DNA of 64,000 nt from Metridium senile (Eukaryota; Cnidaria; Anthozoa; Actiniaria; Metridiidae), in assembly GCA_949775045.1 (NCBI GenBank), contig OX459108.1:14159711-14223710 (forward strand). Reading direction: 5' to 3'. Of the stretch, positions 61,101 to 64,000 are shown in pieces (position 1 is the first letter of the stretch; each line of letters begins with the position of its first letter). The notes under the pieces were generated by a model, which was given only the letters and a program-made list of their open reading frames with translations, ran no database searches and was not told the origin of the DNA. Made by a program: the position numbers and the translations under genes.

Positions 61101-64000
61101 AGCGACCACTTGTGTTTTAGAGGGTTTTCGTTTAATAGGTTTGTAATTTACGGCTAGTCAAATCCGCAGGCAACTTCTCGCTTCTTACTTTTTGGGGCCG
61201 AGAAAGGACTAGGGACAAATTGAGGGGAGGGGAAGAAAAGGCAAGAGTTCCTATTTTTTCCTCCAGCTTTTCGTCCCTAGTCCTAATCTTCTTTTCGACA
61301 AAGGAAGCCCAATATAGAAAGGAAGTCCGAATTCCGGTTGGGTTGCCTGCGGAGGAGGCTCTTTACCGCCAACAACGAGTACTTGAGAATCTCATTTTTC
61401 CCGAAACAGATTTAACATTGGCTGATCTACCGCCACAGAGAACTCCAATAAATGTTCTTAAGACTGAATATTAGCATTAACAAGGAGTAGAAATGATGGT
61501 AATTGTTTTTTACAGAAACTGATTTCGGATGAGCGTTTCCGGTCTAAGGGGGAGGAAGATTTGGAGATGCAACTTCCGGTACAGTTTGTCAACGCAGTGG
61601 TGTCCACTCCCTCTCTGTCTGACGAAGTACAAGTTGAAGTTATGAAGGTACGTACCTCGCTTACTACATAAAGTTTCAACAGTCAGTCAGTCAGTCAGTC
61701 AGTCAGTCAGTCAGTCAGTCAATCAGTCAGTCAGTCGTCAGCTAGTCAGTCAGTCAGTCAGTCAATTAGTCAGTCAGTCAGTCAATTAGTCAGTCAGTCA
61801 GCTAGTCTGTCTGTCTGTCTGCCTGTCTGTCTGTCTGTCTGTCTGTCAGTCAGTCAGTCAGTCAGTCAGTCAGTCAGTCAGTTGGCCAATCAGTCAGTTA
61901 TCAGTACGAGATTCAGACTGTCACTCTGTCAATCAGTTAGCCAGTCAATCACTCAGCCAATTAGTCAGTCACTCTGTCAATTAGATAGTCAGTCAATCAG
62001 TTAGTCAATAAGCCAGTATAAAGAGATTCAATCAGTCAATCAGTCAGTCACTCTGTCAATTAGATAGTCAGTCAATCAGTTTGTCAATAAGCCAGTATAA
62101 AGAGATTCAGTCAGTCAATCAGTCAGTCACTCTGTCAATTAGATAGTCAGTCAATCAGTTAGTCAATAAGTCAGTATAAAGAGATTCAATCAGTCAATCA
62201 GTCAGTCACTCTGTCAATTAGATAGTCAGTCAATCAGTTAGTCAATAAGCCAGTATAAAGAGATTCAATCAGTCAATCAGTCAGTCACTCTGTCAATTAG
62301 ATAGTCAGTCAATCAGTTAGTCAATAAGCCAGTATAAAGAGATTCAGTCAGCCAATCAGTCAGTCAAATAGATAGTCAGTCAATCAATAGTTTTGCCATT
62401 GACTAATTGCATTGTTTTGCTGATTTCAGATGCTTCTCATCATTACTTGTTCAGCATCATGTGAAGTTCACGGAGAACACCTTATCAAAATTGCCGAGGT
62501 AAATATTCTTACTTTGTTCTGATAACTTGTTCTCGAATACTTATTTTTGTCAAATATAATTATCGAACATGTAAATATAAAATGTCTGATTAATTGCTTT
62601 TCACGATGATTTGTTCTGATAAGTTCTGATCACACGTTCTAATACCTCGTTTAGATATGTATCGAGACGTATACACGTGCCCATCAAAACGCAACGAAAA
62701 CTGCATGTCGAGCAACTCTGAATCAAATGTTGAGTTCAGTTTGTCATAAACTACAAGAAAGCTTAGCAAGGACTACGGTAAGATGATAGAACTAATGTAT
62801 ACTTTGTAATGATGATGAAGATGATGATGACGTTGGTGATGATGATGCATGATGATGAAGATGAAGACAGTAGCGATGATCATGATCAGTGATGACGATG
62901 ATTGTGGTAATGATCAATAATGAAGAAGATGGTGTTGGTGATGATCATGGTGTTGCTTAAGATGATCGATGATGATCATGATGAAGATGATAGTGGTAAG
63001 CGGGTGATAATTATGTTATGAATGTGATGATGATGACAAAGACGTTGTTGATAATGGTGATGATATAATATATTATATGTGATCGTGATGATAATGATGA
63101 TAATGATTTTAATTGTCATTTATTTTCTCGACAGGCTTCAAAGATTGGAACCTCAGAAAACAATAGCGAAAAATGTAAGATATAATACCATAACTAAGAC
63201 AAAAATATAAACTTAATGTACAAATATGAAAACATATTGCTGACCAAAGTTGTTTCTTTTTCCAGCTACCAATGCTTTTGCAACGGACAACCACAAACTT
63301 CTCAGCTTAGATGTTGTATTATTATTAAAACATTTCTGTTTCCGTACGACGGCGGGGCCAAGGTGAGCAATATTCCTTTTCACAGTTTCGTTCGGTTCCG
63401 TTCAGCAAGTCGAGGTTCCCGTTGCTGCATGGCATGATAAATTATAGTTTTGCTATGCGCAACAACGCGAACCTCGACTTGGAACTATCATTCGTGGTCA
63501 CTGAACGGACCCGCCATTACAACAATTCAACATATAATTTTCCAAAAATCTTTGTCGCAATCAAAGCTACATTCAACACTTTGAAGCCTGCAAAGAATGT
63601 CGGTATTTGTTCTCTTGTTATTGATTTATATTTTGGTTGTACGAGTTTGTACTATATGATCATAACAAGTTGTTGCAGTGGTAGAATGATAAAACAAATA
63701 TGTCTGTGTGTTCTTTTCTGTAACTTGTTTTTGTTGTGCAGTTCTCCTGGTCAGCAGCCGAACCAAGCAGTGCCACTCTACCTCGAAGCCATCCTCGTCA
63801 TGCTTGGTAGCCTCTCCACCTTATTACAAAACGATAAAGAGTTTATTACCGTCATTTGGCAGCTGCTTTGTCCCGCACTGATTCAGCTCCTTGGTAGCCC
63901 AATAACGGACCTGAGCAAAAAGGGCAAATCCGTATTAGGTTCCTCAGAGGACATTAATCGAGGGGGCCGAGGAAGTGGGAGTTTTCCTAAGGCCTCTCCT
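58183..64000 (+). CDS. ARFGEF3: ARFGEF3 (BIG3) orthologue, N-terminal 314 aa, gene runs off the window
   Basis: Exons: 58183-58267, 58336-58390, 58486-58567, 61516-61647, 62430-62498, 62655-62777, 63135-63174, 63266-63362, 63742 to beyond 64000. All join in frame. Intron 2 has a GC donor (AG|GCAAGT at 58391). Recognition rests on MEEVL at the start, RERCLLPLKLALESRSSKLA, SDEVQVEVMKMLL, KIAEICIETY, TACRATLNQML, LYLEAILVMLGSL, LCPALIQLLG and GRGSG, which follow human ARFGEF3 in order. This is the N-terminal dimerisation/DCB part of the large BIG/GBF family. In vertebrates ARFGEF3 has a degenerate Sec7 domain and is linked to secretory granule control and prohibitin binding. The Sec7 region is outside the window, so activity cannot be judged. 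Confidence 0.9.
58568..60755. other. ARFGEF3 intron 3, left part, no feature found
   Basis: About 2.2 kb of AT-rich intron with no long ORF, clear repeat or RNA gene. It includes a T-run near 60060. Confidence 0.6.
60756..60999. mobile_element. MITE CCGTATTTACTCGAATAAGC, 244 bp, TA duplication
   Basis: Left end CCGTATTTACTCGAATAAGC and right end GCTTATTCGAGTAAATACGG are perfect inverses, with TA on both sides. Short arms of about 25 bp and a unique interior. It lies in ARFGEF3 intron 3. Confidence 0.85.
61185..61300. repeat. Inverted repeat GGACTAGGGAC / GTCCCTAGTCC
   Basis: AAAGGACTAGGGAC near 61204 pairs with GTCCCTAGTCC near 61273, inside ARFGEF3 intron 3. Probably a short MITE. Confidence 0.5.
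61680..62395. repeat. GTCA microsatellite and 79-bp higher-order repeat, ARFGEF3 intron 4
   Basis: (CAGT)n and (CTGT)n at 61680-61900, then about five copies of a 79-80-bp unit with CAATTAGATAGTCAGTCAAT, AAGCCAGTATAAAGAGATTC and CAGTCACTCTG. It fills nearly all of the intron. Confidence 0.95.
62808..63110. repeat. GAT microsatellite, ARFGEF3 intron 6
   Basis: Degenerate (GAT)n filling most of the intron between exons 6 and 7. Confidence 0.9.
63398..63508. mobile_element. Short MITE, ARFGEF3 intron 8
   Basis: CCGTTCAGCAAGTCGAGGTT near 63398 is the inverse of AACCTCGACTTGG with CTGAACGG near 63470-63508, with a GTTGCTGCATGGC / GCGCAACAAC inner stem. It starts about 35 bp after the exon 8 donor. 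Confidence 0.65.

Overview
This is eukaryotic nuclear DNA from an early-branching or invertebrate animal. The genes are intron-rich with GT-AG (once GC-AG) introns, animal orthologues can be followed exon by exon, and the spaces between exons are full of short inverted-repeat elements, minisatellites and ATTC/ATG/TTC microsatellites. An intronless class A GPCR, many palindromic MITEs and orthologues close to human in length suggest a cnidarian, most likely an anthozoan such as a sea anemone. The taxonomic call is inference: no ribosomal or mitochondrial marker is present.

Layout. 0-5 kb is repeat DNA, dominated by a 2.6-kb element with about 240-bp inverted ends (519-3113). An intronless rhodopsin-type GPCR lies at 5083-6129 (+). 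An eight-exon secreted collagen-like protein (373 aa) lies at 9065-13877 (+). It faces, tail to tail, a ten-exon CCDC174 orthologue (25263 down to 14833, -), whose third intron carries a nearly complete CR1/Jockey-type LINE in the opposite orientation. CCDC174 is head to head, 551 bp apart, with a complete fifteen-exon DPY19L3 C-mannosyltransferase gene (25815-38349, +; 719 aa). DPY19L3 faces, tail to tail, a four-exon mitochondrial ferredoxin gene (44626 down to 40484, -). The ferredoxin is head to head, 333 bp apart, with a five-exon gene for an unrecognised 330-aa single-pass membrane protein (44960-49034, +). A single-exon bHLH factor (54189 down to 52672, -) follows, with a dimeric satellite array just upstream of its start. 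Last come the first nine coding exons of an ARFGEF3 (BIG3) orthologue (58183 to the window end, +), with a short uORF and a GC-AG intron.

All multi-exon models were built by eye from splice sites, reading phase and similarity to remembered family sequences. Every junction keeps frame, and total lengths agree with the known families where I can recall them (DPY19L3 719 aa against about 716 in human). No operon or defence-type system is present. The genes are housekeeping, secretory and regulatory genes that are probably functionally independent, although two pairs may share bidirectional promoters.

The mobile DNA is the most distinctive part. It includes a MULE-like hairpin with a perfect 9-bp target duplication (50948-51242), three hairpins with TA duplications typical of Tc1/mariner-type MITEs, a palindromic element present in two genes with its loop reversed, and a nested 1.2-kb palindrome carrying a 48-bp coding-phase minisatellite. 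There is also a tRNA-type SINE family, and a repeat unit shared between the big TIR element, an intronic copy and the collagen-gene intron satellite.
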